Of a stretch of 7,804 nucleotides of DNA, positions 1 to 6,885 are shown in pieces. Each line of letters begins with the position of its first letter. The first letter of the stretch is position 1. Position numbers and translations under genes: made by a program. The notes beneath the pieces were generated by a model, which saw only the letters and a program-made list of their open reading frames with translations, had not been told where the DNA came from and did no database searches. Source of the DNA: Acidobacteriota bacterium (lineage in GTDB: Bacteria; Acidobacteriota; Terriglobia; Terriglobales; SCQP01). Location: contig JAKAOE010000074.1 of assembly GCA_021823305.1 (NCBI GenBank), forward strand, positions 1-7,804. The letters are read 5' to 3'.

Positions 1-1176
1 GGCGGCGACGCTGAGTTTTTGCCTGAGGTCGTCGCGGCTTTGGGCTTGGACGGGCGGCTGGCGCAGCAGGTCCTCGCAGGCGGCGAAGGTGCCGAAGAGC
101 TGGTCGTCGAGGTCGTTGCGGTCGGTGATGACGACGATGGTCGGGTTTGCCATGTCCGGGTGGACGATGAGGCGGCCGGCGTAGAAGGCCATGGTCAGGC
201 TCTTGCCGGAGCCCTGGGTGTGCCAGACGACACCGATGCGGCGGTTGCCCGGGGGCGAAGCTGAATCGGCGCTGCCGTGGCCGGCCGCGGCCCCTGCGGC
301 CTGGGCCTGGGATGCGCGGAGGGTTTGCTCGACGGCGACGTTGACGGCGTGGAACTGGTGGTAGCCGGCGATCTTCTTGGCTTTGACTGCGCCGGCGTGG
401 CGATCGAAGAGGGTGAAGTGGTGCAGGAGGTTGAGGAAGCGTTGCTTTTCGAAGACGCCTTCGAGGAGGACGGGGAGCTCCGCGGTCTCTGGCCCGGCCT
501 CGTCGGCGCCACCGATAGTGCGCCAGGGCTTGAACCATTCGCGGTCGGCGCCGATGGCGCCGATGCGAGCTTTGACGCCGTCGGAGACGACGAGGGCGGC
601 GTTGTAGCCGAAAAGGGTTGGGAGCTCGCGCTGGTAGGTCTTGAGCTGTTGGAGCGCGGACCAGATCGTGGCCTGCGCGTCCGCCGGGTTCTTCAGCTCG
701 ATGACGGCGAGGGGCAGGCCGTTGACGAAGAGGACGACGTCGGGGCGGCGATGGTACTGGCCCTCCTTGAGGGTGAACTGGTTGACGGCGAGCCAGTCGT
801 TGTTTTCGGGGTGGTCGAAGTCGAGGACGCGGACATTCGACCAGACGGGTTCGCCGTCCTCGTTGCGGCACTCGGCCATGACGCCGTCCACGAGCATGCT
901 GTGGATGAGGCGGTTTTGCTTGAGCAGGCCGGGCTCGGCGGCCTCGGTGAGCTTGCGCTGAGCGTGGTCGAGGGCGTCGGGCGGGACGCCGGGGTTGAGG
1001 GCGGCAAGGGCGTCGTGCAGACGGTTGGCAAGGACGACGTCGCGGAACTGGGGGTCGGAGCGCTCGGCGGCGGGCTGGTCGAACTCCATTTCGGGACCGT
1101 AGCGGACGGCGTAGCCGAGGCCGTCGAGCAGGCTGAGGGTGATGCGCTCGATGTCACTCTCGGCGAGGCGGCTCAT
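1..1176 (-). CDS. hsdR: Type I restriction endonuclease subunit R, N-terminal 392 residues (cut by window edge)
   Basis: This is the motor and nuclease subunit of a type I restriction complex. It cleaves unmethylated foreign DNA after ATP-driven translocation. The frame is open from ATG 1176 to base 1. The N-terminal PD-(D/E)XK nuclease core is visible as RRPDVVLFVNGLPLAVIELK, with Asp146, Glu160 and Lys162. A helicase Walker A motif, HTQGSGKS, lies at residues 319-326 (Lys325), followed by the motif Ia-like VVITDRNDLDDQLF. An Ala/Gly-rich linker (about residues 289-313, AAGAAAGHGS) separates nuclease and motor. The start codon overlaps the hsdS stop as ATGA, so it is translationally coupled and last in the operon. 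HsdR proteins are usually near 1000 residues, so most of the motor and the C-terminal domain lie to the left of the window. There is no internal stop or frameshift, so the truncation comes only from the window edge. Confidence 0.97.
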   Translation of the reverse strand, partial: MSRLAESDIERITLSLLDGLGYAVRYGPEMEFDQPAAERSDPQFRDVVLANRLHDALAALNPGVPPDALDHAQRKLTEAAEPGLLKQNRLIHSMLVDGVMAECRNEDGEPVWSNVRVLDFDHPENNDWLAVNQFTLKEGQYHRRPDVVLFVNGLPLAVIELKNPADAQATIWSALQQLKTYQRELPTLFGYNAALVVSDGVKARIGAIGADREWFKPWRTIGGADEAGPETAELPVLLEGVFEKQRFLNLLHHFTLFDRHAGAVKAKKIAGYHQFHAVNVAVEQTLRASQAQAAGAAAGHGSADSASPPGNRRIGVVWHTQGSGKSLTMAFYAGRLIVHPDMANPTIVVITDRNDLDDQLFGTFAACEDLLRQPPVQAQSRDDLRQKLSVAA

Positions 1177-2549
1177 TTGATTGGCGCGGGTCCGCCTTGC
1201 GTCCCGCTTGCGGCGGCGGCGATGAATCTCTTGGCCTGGGGGACGCGGATTTCGCCGGAGATGAGTTTGGGGAGGAGGGCATCACGGAGCTGCGCGAGAG
1301 TGTCTGAATCGCGGAGCGCGACGCGAATTCTCTCCATTGGGGCCTCTACGATTGACTCGAAGGCACGCACCACCGGCGCGGGGGCGACGGGGACGCTTAC
1401 AGTAGACAGGGTGTCGCGGGTGATTGTGTCGAAGACTGAGCCGTGGGCGTGTCGCTTGAGCTCGTCGGCGAGGTGCTTGGTGGAGAAGTACAAAAGGTAG
1501 CCGGCCTCGTGCGGTCGGCGCAGTGCGTAGCAGGATTGGTTGAAGGCCATGGGCACACCAGTCAGCACAATCCGGCCGACCGTACCCCTTGCGGAGATGA
1601 TCGTGGTGCGTTCCGGAACAACCACAGCGGCGGACTCCGTGACGCCGAGCTTGGTGATCCGTCGCGTGGTGTAAATGCACCAGGGGGTTCGCTCGTCTGC
1701 TGCGTCGGCCACTGAGAACCATGGGACGTCGCCGCCCCAGTACTCCGGCGTGGAGGTCTTCGGCGTTCCGCCGCCCGTGATTTCGACGGTCTCGGCGAAC
1801 GGCGATTCGCGCCAGCCGGCGGGGATTTCGCCTTGGTCGGACTCCTCGAAGTCGGCCGGAAAGAGGTCGGCGATTTCTTTGGGGAGGCCGGGGGCGCGGC
1901 CTTCGGCTTTGGCGCGGACGGGGTCGAAATCTACGAACCAGGATTTGAAGAGGGCGCGGGCGATGGCTTCGAGGGTTTTGCTCATGCGGCGGTTGAGGTC
2001 GATCTTGTCGTCGAGCGCGCCGAGGATGGCAGCGATGGCGCGCTGCTCTTCGTGGGGCGGCAGAGTGATTGGGAGTGCGGAGAGGATCGCGGTGTTCAGG
2101 TTCGGCATTGTCGCGCCGTGGGCGTGCCGCGTGATCCATTCGCGCGTGGGCGGCGCGGCGAGGTAATAAGAGAGGTACCGGGCGTCGGTGCCGGAGTCGC
2201 CGGGGCGCACTCGGAGGCAGCCGGTGCCGCAGAGCCACCCGTTCTCCCGGTCGCGAATGAGGGCGCGCCTTGTTACGTCGCCTCTCCTGCTGCATACGAT
2301 GTCGTCAGCTCGGAGCGCGTAGCGCGAGAGCCTGTTGGCGTCGGATTTGGATACCCGCGATATGCCTTCCTCGACGACGCGGTTGTCGCCGATATTCTCC
2401 GGCATCACGCAGGGCACGCCGTTGGCGACGTAGTCGTGCGCGTGGAGCTGGGTTCCGAACGGCCCCGTCTGGATTCCACCTCCGTTGAGGTTGCAGGCTT
2501 GACCTAGGGTCGTGAGCACCCACTTGGCTGGTGCTGGCCTACCCGACAT
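1173..2549 (-). CDS. hsdS: Type I restriction specificity subunit S
   Basis: This is the DNA-recognition subunit shared by the methylase and restriction complexes. It has 458 residues, within the family's usual range. The layout is classical: TRD1 at about residues 10-165; a central conserved helical region at about 167-215 ([20 protein letters not shown], then [20 protein letters not shown]); TRD2 at about 241-390, starting IPAGW and containing [19 protein letters not shown]; and a C-terminal conserved helix ending [16 protein letters not shown] at about 421-436. The TRDs look unlike each other, so a bipartite asymmetric target is expected, but the target cannot be read from sequence. The ATG at 2549 lies 11 nt inside the end of hsdM, with a GAGG about 9 nt upstream. 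The TGA overlaps the hsdR start. The N-terminal half reads as slightly less codon-biased than hsdM, consistent with TRDs being swapped more often than the rest of the operon. Confidence 0.97.
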   Translation of the reverse strand: MSGRPAPAKWVLTTLGQACNLNGGGIQTGPFGTQLHAHDYVANGVPCVMPENIGDNRVVEEGISRVSKSDANRLSRYALRADDIVCSRRGDVTRRALIRDRENGWLCGTGCLRVRPGDSGTDARYLSYYLAAPPTREWITRHAHGATMPNLNTAILSALPITLPPHEEQRAIAAILGALDDKIDLNRRMSKTLEAIARALFKSWFVDFDPVRAKAEGRAPGLPKEIADLFPADFEESDQGEIPAGWRESPFAETVEITGGGTPKTSTPEYWGGDVPWFSVADAADERTPWCIYTTRRITKLGVTESAAVVVPERTTIISARGTVGRIVLTGVPMAFNQSCYALRRPHEAGYLLYFSTKHLADELKRHAHGSVFDTITRDTLSTVSVPVAPAPVVRAFESIVEAPMERIRVALRDSDTLAQLRDALLPKLISGEIRVPQAKRFIAAAASGTQGGPAPIK

Positions 2550-4158
2550 GGCCGATCGCCTCGAGAGCCTTCGCTATTTCTGTGTCGAGGGCGGTTGCGC
2601 GGGTCCGCTGCGCTCGCAATTGGGCTGTCAGGCGCCTCATTTTCTCGTCGAATGGCTCGTCGTCGATGCCGGCGGCTTCGGCGCCGACGTAGCGGCCGGG
2701 GGTGAGGATATGGCCGTGGGCACGGATTTCTTCGAGCTTGGCGGATTTGCAGAAGCCGGGGATGTCGGCGTATTTTCCGGCTGACGGATCGCCGCGCCAG
2801 GCGTGGTAGGTGCCGGCGAGCTTTTCGACCTCTTCGTCGGTCAGCTCGCGGTGGACGCGGTCGCGGAGGACGCCCATTTTGCGGGCGTCGATGAACAGCG
2901 TCTCACCGCGGCGGTCGCGGAAGCGGCCGTTATTTTTATTGCGGGCGAGGAACCAGAGGCAGACGGGGATCTGGGTGGCGTAGAAGAGCTGGCCGGGGAG
3001 GGCGACCATGCAATCCACGAGATCGGCCTCGATGATCTTCTTGCGGATTTCGCCCTCGCCGGATTGGTTGGTGGACATGGAGCCGTTAGCGAGGACGAAG
3101 CCGGCGACACCGTGCGGGGCGAGGTGGTAGATGAAATGCTGAACCCAGGCAAAATTGGCGTTGCCGGGCGGGGGCGCGCCGTAGACCCAGCGCTTGTCTT
3201 CCTTGAGGAGGTCGCCGCGCCAGTCGCTGTCATTGAAGGGCGGGTTGGCGAGGACGTAGTTGGCTTTGAGGTCAGGGAATTGATCGTGATGGAACGTGTC
3301 GCCCTGGGCGATTTGGGCGTCTATGCCGCGGATGGCGAGGTTCATCTTGGCCAGGCGCCAGGTGGTGTAGTTCGATTCCTGGCCGTAGATCGAGATGTCG
3401 CCAACTTTGCCGCTATGGGCCTCGATGAACTTCTCGCTGGAGACGAACATCCCGCCGCTGCCGCAGCAGGGGTCGTAGACGCGGCCTTTGTAGGGCGCGA
3501 GCATCTCGACGAGGACGCGGACGACGCGGGACGGGGTGTAGAACTGGCCGCCTTTCTTGCCCTCGGCGCTGGCGAATTGCGAAAGGAAATACTCGTAGAC
3601 GGCGCCGAGCAGGTCGCGGGCGCGGGCGGCGGGGCCGCCGAGGCCGACGTCGCTGAGGAGGTTGATGAGCTGGCCGAGGCGCTCCTTGCTGAGGCCGGGG
3701 CGGGAGTAGTCCTTGGGGAGGACGCCCTTGAGCGTGGGATTGTCGCGCTCGATCGCGGCCATGGCGTCGTCCACGATTTTGCCGATGGCGGGCTGGGGGG
3801 CGCTGGCGCGGAGGTATGTCCAACGGGCGGCGGGCGGCACCCAGAAGACGTTGGCGGCGCGGTATTCCTCCTGGTCTTCGGGGTCTATGCCTTCTTTCGG
3901 TTTGGCCTTTGCCTCGGCGGTGAGTTCGGCGTGCTTGGCTTCGAAGGCGTCGGAGATGTACTTGAGGAAGATGAGGCCGAGGACGACGTGCTTGTACTCG
4001 GCGGCGTCCATGTTGTTGCGGAGGGCGTCGGCGGCGGCCCAGAGGGTGGCCTCGAGCTTGGGCTGGGTGTTGGATGCGGGGACGCTTTTCTTTCGGCCGC
4101 GTGTCTTGGCCGCCGACCTGGGGGTAGTTAGCATTCCTGGGTGTCTCCGCTCAGGCAT
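2539..4158 (-). CDS. hsdM: Type I N6-adenine DNA methyltransferase subunit M
   Basis: This subunit transfers a methyl group from S-adenosylmethionine to adenine N6 in the target set by HsdS, protecting host DNA. It has 539 residues. The HsdM N-terminal helical domain ([20 protein letters not shown] onward) starts at about residue 35. The typical [13 protein letters not shown] stretch is at 201-213, the AdoMet-binding motif [12 protein letters not shown] is at 228-238, [16 protein letters not shown] is at 259-274, and the catalytic motif IV NPPF is at 305-308. All key residues are present, so the enzyme should be active. It is the first gene of the hsdM-hsdS-hsdR operon and overlaps hsdS by 11 nt. 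The start is uncertain: ATG 4158 gives the longest reading but has no clear ribosome site. ATG 4134 (residue 9) has GGAG ten bases upstream and may be the true start. I see no convincing promoter. Confidence 0.98.
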   Translation of the reverse strand: MPERRHPGMLTTPRSAAKTRGRKKSVPASNTQPKLEATLWAAADALRNNMDAAEYKHVVLGLIFLKYISDAFEAKHAELTAEAKAKPKEGIDPEDQEEYRAANVFWVPPAARWTYLRASAPQPAIGKIVDDAMAAIERDNPTLKGVLPKDYSRPGLSKERLGQLINLLSDVGLGGPAARARDLLGAVYEYFLSQFASAEGKKGGQFYTPSRVVRVLVEMLAPYKGRVYDPCCGSGGMFVSSEKFIEAHSGKVGDISIYGQESNYTTWRLAKMNLAIRGIDAQIAQGDTFHHDQFPDLKANYVLANPPFNDSDWRGDLLKEDKRWVYGAPPPGNANFAWVQHFIYHLAPHGVAGFVLANGSMSTNQSGEGEIRKKIIEADLVDCMVALPGQLFYATQIPVCLWFLARNKNNGRFRDRRGETLFIDARKMGVLRDRVHRELTDEEVEKLAGTYHAWRGDPSAGKYADIPGFCKSAKLEEIRAHGHILTPGRYVGAEAAGIDDEPFDEKMRRLTAQLRAQRTRATALDTEIAKALEAIGHVG

Positions 4159-4254
4159 TATGGCGCAGGAGTGGCGGATTTTGGCGTTGTGCCTGGCGGA
4201 AGGTGATCGTCGCTGCGGCGAGGTGCAACGGGCTCCGTTGGCGGAACGTATTCG

Positions 4255-4276
4255 CCCCCCCCGTGGCCCGGGGGGG
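4255..4276. repeat. C8/G7 inverted repeat
   Basis: Eight C residues (4255-4262) are followed by GTGGCCC and seven G residues (4270-4276). This gives a seven-pair all-GC hairpin with a seven-base loop on either strand. It is not followed by a T run on the plus side (TTAG), nor on the minus side, so it is not a standard terminator. It could be the 5' hairpin of a structured RNA, or a block to polymerase between the divergent operons. A mononucleotide run this long could also simply be slippage-prone DNA. Confidence 0.5.
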
Positions 4277-4380
4277 TTAGCTTGGGTGCGGCGCTAGGGC
4301 GGCATTCCAGCGCCGAATTGGCGGGGCGGCGCGGTCGCGGCGGTGTCGCGCCTGCGCGCAGCCTCTTTATGGCTGGTTTT

Positions 4381-4409
4381 GCAGGGCCGCGGTCCCCTGC
4401 TCGTTTTTT
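4381..4409 (+). terminator. Rho-independent terminator, rightward
   Basis: A perfect six-pair stem, GCAGGG (4381-4386) with CCCTGC (4395-4400), encloses an eight-base loop. It is followed after TCG by six consecutive T (4404-4409). The T run lies only on the plus-strand 3' side, so it acts on rightward transcripts. It ends nothing annotated as protein-coding, which is why a small RNA or an attenuated leader is proposed just upstream. Confidence 0.55.
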
Positions 4410-4453
4410 ACAGCGGACTTCCCCGAGGCCCGGGACGGTGGGGCTTTTGCTAT

Positions 4454-4482
4454 TCGTCAGGTGGGTTCTGATGGTGTAGCAT
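4454..4482 (+). promoter_or_regulatory. Possible promoter giving a leaderless deaminase mRNA
   Basis: TAGCAT at 4477-4482 fits a loose -10 (TAnnnT). TCGTCA at 4454-4459, 17 bases upstream, matches four of six bases of TTGACA. Transcription would start at or within a base of ATG 4491, which would explain why no Shine-Dalgarno sequence precedes that ATG. The match is weak and based on spacing only. Confidence 0.2.
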
Positions 4483-4490
4483 GTGGTGCC

Positions 4491-5693
4491 ATGAGCCGCC
4501 CTTGGGACGAATGGATCCCGGGAGTACTGAACGAAAGCCAGGTTCAACGGCTTCGGGGTCAGGGCTACATCCGGTTGGCCGATGACGTGGAGATTGATGG
4601 GTCGGCGTTCGATCTTTCCGTTTCTGGCCGGGCTCTGGAGATGAAGAAGGGCTCGGTGAAGCCTAGCGCGGCTGCGGCTGACTACGGGGGCATGGTCCAG
4701 AGAGAGGGTCTCGCGTTGCCGTTCAGGCCCTTCCGCGGGCTCTTCCATCTCAGGAAGAAGCACACGTACGTCTTCCAACTTCGTGAGTCCATCGATAAGC
4801 GCCTGGCGGATGCAGGCTTCCACGGTCAGGCTACGACAAAGAGCTCCATCGGGCGGCTCGACGTGCTTACTAGGCTCATCGTAAACGGAATGGACTCGTA
4901 TGAGGGGTTCACGGACGCCGGCCTCCAGAGGGGAGACGGGCAGATGTACCTCGAGGTCACGCCGATAACTTTCCCGATCGTCCTGCGGGTGGGCACGTGC
5001 CTGTCCCAGCTCCGCCTTTTCTACGGGGACCCTCATGATGTCGAGATGAGGGGCGGCCAGCTTTTCCGGGCAGCTTTCCCGGGCTGCGAAAAAAGTGAGG
5101 GGAGCCTTTCGGTTGATCTTGGTAACGCCCAGGTCGGCGGGATCTGCGCGTCGGCGTTCTGCGCCTCCGAGAGGGCCCCGGAGCTGCGCATCGATAAAGG
5201 GGAGCGATCCCTGGACCCGCATCGCTTTTGGAAGCTGAAGCGGTCCGAGATGGGGCGGCTTACGATAGGGAAGGACCGGTTTTACATACTGCGGTCCAAG
5301 GAGAAAATCGCCTTGCCGGACGGGGTTGCGGTCTACTGTCGGGCCAGCGACGAGACGATCGGGGAGATGAGGATCCATTATGCTGGGTTCGTGCACCCGC
5401 TCTTTGGGCGCGAGAGGACGGACGGCAGCACCGGGACGCCCCTGATATTCGAGGTCCGGGGCCACCAGGTTAATGTCACCCTGACGGACGGCGAGAGGAT
5501 GGCCAGCTTGATTTTTTACAGGATGTCGGAGCATTGCAAGGGGCAGGTGTCGTCGCGTTCGCGCCGGGGTGGCGGTGCTCCTGTGAAGGGCGCGCAGAAC
5601 TATCAGGACCAGGGTCTTCAACTCTCGAAGTTTTTTAAGCCCTGGCCGGCCCGGCTAAAGGAGTTCGGGGATGGCAACGTCAGGCCCGCCTAG
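4491..5693 (+). CDS. dcd: Two-domain dCTP deaminase family protein (dUTPase fold), divergent
   Basis: It is predicted to convert dCTP to dUTP and ammonia in the cytoplasm. The 400 residues fit the tandem dCTP deaminase family (Pfam DCD, PF06559), usually about 360 residues. The first half has DGSAFDLSVSG at about 36-46 (cf. PASLDLRLG in relatives), KSSIGRLDVLTRLI from Lys117, and LEVTP with Glu155, which aligns by pattern with the catalytic Glu138 of E. coli Dcd, then a Gly/Gln-containing strand LRVGTCLSQLRLF. The second half repeats the fold: YILRSKEKIALP (about 265-276), GEMRIHYAGFVHPLFG (291-306), IFEVRGHQV with Glu321, and the family C-terminus NYQDQGLQLSKFF (370-382). ATG 4491 is preferred; a GTG at 4461 would add ten residues of no family character. 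AGG and CGG arginine codons are common, unlike in the hsd genes. It overlaps the next gene by 23 nt. The family is recognised from motifs; whether it is a housekeeping or a defence enzyme is not settled. Confidence 0.8.
   Translation: MSRPWDEWIPGVLNESQVQRLRGQGYIRLADDVEIDGSAFDLSVSGRALEMKKGSVKPSAAAADYGGMVQREGLALPFRPFRGLFHLRKKHTYVFQLRESIDKRLADAGFHGQATTKSSIGRLDVLTRLIVNGMDSYEGFTDAGLQRGDGQMYLEVTPITFPIVLRVGTCLSQLRLFYGDPHDVEMRGGQLFRAAFPGCEKSEGSLSVDLGNAQVGGICASAFCASERAPELRIDKGERSLDPHRFWKLKRSEMGRLTIGKDRFYILRSKEKIALPDGVAVYCRASDETIGEMRIHYAGFVHPLFGRERTDGSTGTPLIFEVRGHQVNVTLTDGERMASLIFYRMSEHCKGQVSSRSRRGGGAPVKGAQNYQDQGLQLSKFFKPWPARLKEFGDGNVRPA
5658..5663 (+). promoter_or_regulatory. Strong ribosome binding site for the GNAT-ASCH gene
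   Basis: AAGGAG lies inside the last codons of the deaminase gene, seven bases before ATG 5671. It fixes the start of the downstream gene and indicates translational coupling of the pair. Confidence 0.8.
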
Positions 5694-6750
5694 CGGTCGC
5701 GGCCAACGGCCGCTCTTCCAAGCAACGCCAACGTTCCGGATTAGGCGGATTGCTCCGGATGAGGCCGCGCGGTGCGCTGATGTGGTGGCGTCCCTGGGGA
5801 CCCTTATCGCCCAGAACGAGCCCATGTATCCGAACATTGACCGGTGGTTCAGAGAAAAGGTGGTAGGCGGTATCGCGGCGGCCGAGAGGATTGCGTTTTT
5901 AGCCTACGAGGGCGACCGGCCGGTCGCGGCAGCGGTCGTGAAGCTTGGGGAGCGGGCGAAGATCTGTCATCTGAGGATTGCCGAGGAGTTTAGGGACCTT
6001 GACCTCGGAAGGATGTTCTTCACGCAGATGATCTTCGAGGCTAGGCACGCAGCTCGGGAGATTCATTTCACGCTTCCAGAGAGTCTTTGGACTGAGAGGG
6101 CCGGGTTCTTCCGATCGTTCGGGTTTTTTGAGGCGTCGGTGTCTGCGCGTCAGTATCGGTGCGGCAACCCCGAGCTTTTATGCACGGCGCCGCTGCAGAC
6201 GGCGCTCACGTGTGCGGTTGGCCAGCTCCCAGGGCTGGCAGCAAAATTCGCGCCCGGCGGTTTTTCGATTTCCTCGGACCTACTTATGAGCGTCCGCCCG
6301 GGGTTCGCGGAAATGATCGTCTCTGGCTCGAAGACGATCGAGGTGAGGAAGAGATTTTCGGAGAGGTGGGTGGGCGGCAGGGTCGTCCTCTACGCCTCCA
6401 GGCCGGTGCAGGCGATCATAGGCGAGGCGACGGTGTCTCGGGTCGAAGCCGGGCCGCCGGACAGCATCTGGGCGGTGTACGGGTGCGAAGTGGGTTGCAG
6501 TCGGCGCGAATTTGAGGATTACGCGCAGTCGGCGGCGACGTTGAAGGCTGTAGAGCTTTCGGACGTGGTCCGGTATGAGTTCCCGATCCCGCTCGCGCAG
6601 CTTTCTGGGCTCCTTGGTGGCGACCTTAGGCCTCCACAATCTCATTGCGACCTACGTCTTGGTGGCGGGACCAATTGGGCGAAAGCGACCTCGCTAGCCT
6701 CGCTTCTGCACGCGAACCTCCAGCGACCCGCGGGCCGCGCGGACAGGTAG
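5671..6750 (+). CDS. GNAT N-acetyltransferase fused to ASCH (PUA-like) domain
   Basis: The protein has 359 residues and two domains. Residues about 22-160 look like a GNAT acyl-CoA-dependent acetyltransferase: IAFLAYEGDRPVAAAVVKLG, then LRIAEEFRDLDLGRMFF as motif A, and ERAGFFRSFGFFEAS as the typical end. The pyrophosphate loop reads R108-x-x-D111-x-G113, so the usual first glycine is aspartate. Residues about 203-310 are an ASCH domain: LLMSVRPGFAEMIVSGSKTIEVRKRF carries the GxKxxExR signature (Gly219, Lys221, Glu224, Arg226), followed by GGRVVLYASRPVQAIIGEATV and IWAVYG. ASCH domains are PUA-like and bind RNA, nucleosides or modified bases. The E. coli member YqfB hydrolyses N4-acetylcytidine. 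The last 40 residues look unstructured. The start is fixed by AAGGAG at 5658-5663. The gene forms an operon with the deaminase. The substrate of the acetyltransferase is unknown: a nucleoside, tRNA, or the partner enzyme are all possible. Confidence 0.87.
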   Translation: MATSGPPSGRGQRPLFQATPTFRIRRIAPDEAARCADVVASLGTLIAQNEPMYPNIDRWFREKVVGGIAAAERIAFLAYEGDRPVAAAVVKLGERAKICHLRIAEEFRDLDLGRMFFTQMIFEARHAAREIHFTLPESLWTERAGFFRSFGFFEASVSARQYRCGNPELLCTAPLQTALTCAVGQLPGLAAKFAPGGFSISSDLLMSVRPGFAEMIVSGSKTIEVRKRFSERWVGGRVVLYASRPVQAIIGEATVSRVEAGPPDSIWAVYGCEVGCSRREFEDYAQSAATLKAVELSDVVRYEFPIPLAQLSGLLGGDLRPPQSHCDLRLGGGTNWAKATSLASLLHANLQRPAGRADR

Positions 6751-6885
6751 AACCCTGGGGGTCAGAATCTCGCTGCGAGGGGCCGGACTGCCTTTTGGGA
6801 TCTCGCGGTTGGTTTACGCTGGCGTTGCTCCCCAGCGGGCGCGGCGGACCCGGAGCGTACCGGGGGCGTTTGGTGGGTGGCTGGC
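6751..6885. other. Convergent spacer with weak hairpins
   Basis: The spacer separates the ends of the GNAT-ASCH and DUF1828 genes. CGCTGG/CCAGCG (6817-6822 with 6832-6837) and CCCGG/CCGGG (6849-6853 with 6860-6864) can each form a short hairpin. Neither is followed by more than three T, so any terminator here is weak. Nothing else is visible. Confidence 0.5.

Larger units (their letters stand above)
4255..4409 (+). ncRNA. Candidate structured small RNA or leader upstream of the deaminase gene
   Basis: Five consecutive perfect inverted repeats fall in 155 bp on the plus strand: C/G hairpin 4255-4276; CGGCGCT/AGCGCCG (7 bp, 4289-4295 with 4309-4315); GGCGCG/CGCGCC (6 bp, 4328-4333 with 4347-4352); CAGCC/GGCTG (5 bp, 4359-4363 with 4371-4375); and GCAGGG/CCCTGC (4381-4386 with 4395-4400). 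The last is followed by TCG and six T. A rightward terminator about 80 bp before a rightward gene implies a separate transcript ending here. It could be a small RNA, an RNA antitoxin, or an attenuated leader of the deaminase operon. I match it to no known RNA family and see no clear promoter. High G+C makes chance hairpins common, so confidence is low. Confidence 0.25.
4159..4490. other. Divergent intergenic region between hsdM and the deaminase operon
   Basis: This 332-bp gap lies between two outward-facing operons and must hold both promoters. The part next to hsdM (4159-4250) shows nothing clear: no good -10/-35 pair on the minus strand. The middle (4255-4409) is a dense run of inverted repeats ending in an intrinsic terminator that reads rightward. 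The part next to the deaminase gene (4410-4490) has a weak C4/G4 hairpin (4421-4424 with 4440-4443) followed by CTTTT. It also has a possible promoter just before the start codon. A 65-codon plus-strand ORF (4282-4479) crosses the hairpins but has no recognisable protein character. Confidence 0.6.

Noticed and set aside
1..1176. hsdR as a pseudogene because its frame has no stop in the window
   Set aside because: The frame is intact with nuclease and Walker A motifs right up to base 1. It is simply cut by the window edge.
277..1500. 407-codon plus-strand ORF over hsdR and the end of hsdS
   Set aside because: It is antisense to clear HsdR motifs, rich in Gly/Val/Glu/Ala from mirrored GC-rich codons, and has no domain. 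Third-position GC bias explains its length.
1282..2295. 337-codon minus-strand ORF inside hsdS in another frame
   Set aside because: It is extremely Arg/Pro-rich, a typical off-frame reading of GC-rich DNA. The hsdS frame explains the stretch.
2803..4131. 442-codon plus-strand ORF over hsdM
   Set aside because: It lies opposite a fully motif-supported HsdM and has the same shadow composition (runs of Gly, Ala, Val, Glu).
4282..4479. 65-codon plus-strand ORF in the divergent gap
   Set aside because: It has no ribosome site and no protein-like pattern, and it runs through an intrinsic terminator. It was kept only as part of the candidate RNA region.
4158..5621. 487-codon minus-strand ORF opposite the deaminase gene
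   Set aside because: It has Pro/Arg-rich composition without motifs. The plus strand carries a recognisable enzyme family, and the ORF also runs through the hairpin region.
6817..6864. Two short hairpins as a terminator between the convergent genes
   Set aside because: The stems are five to six pairs and lack a T run. They are described in the spacer but not called as a terminator.
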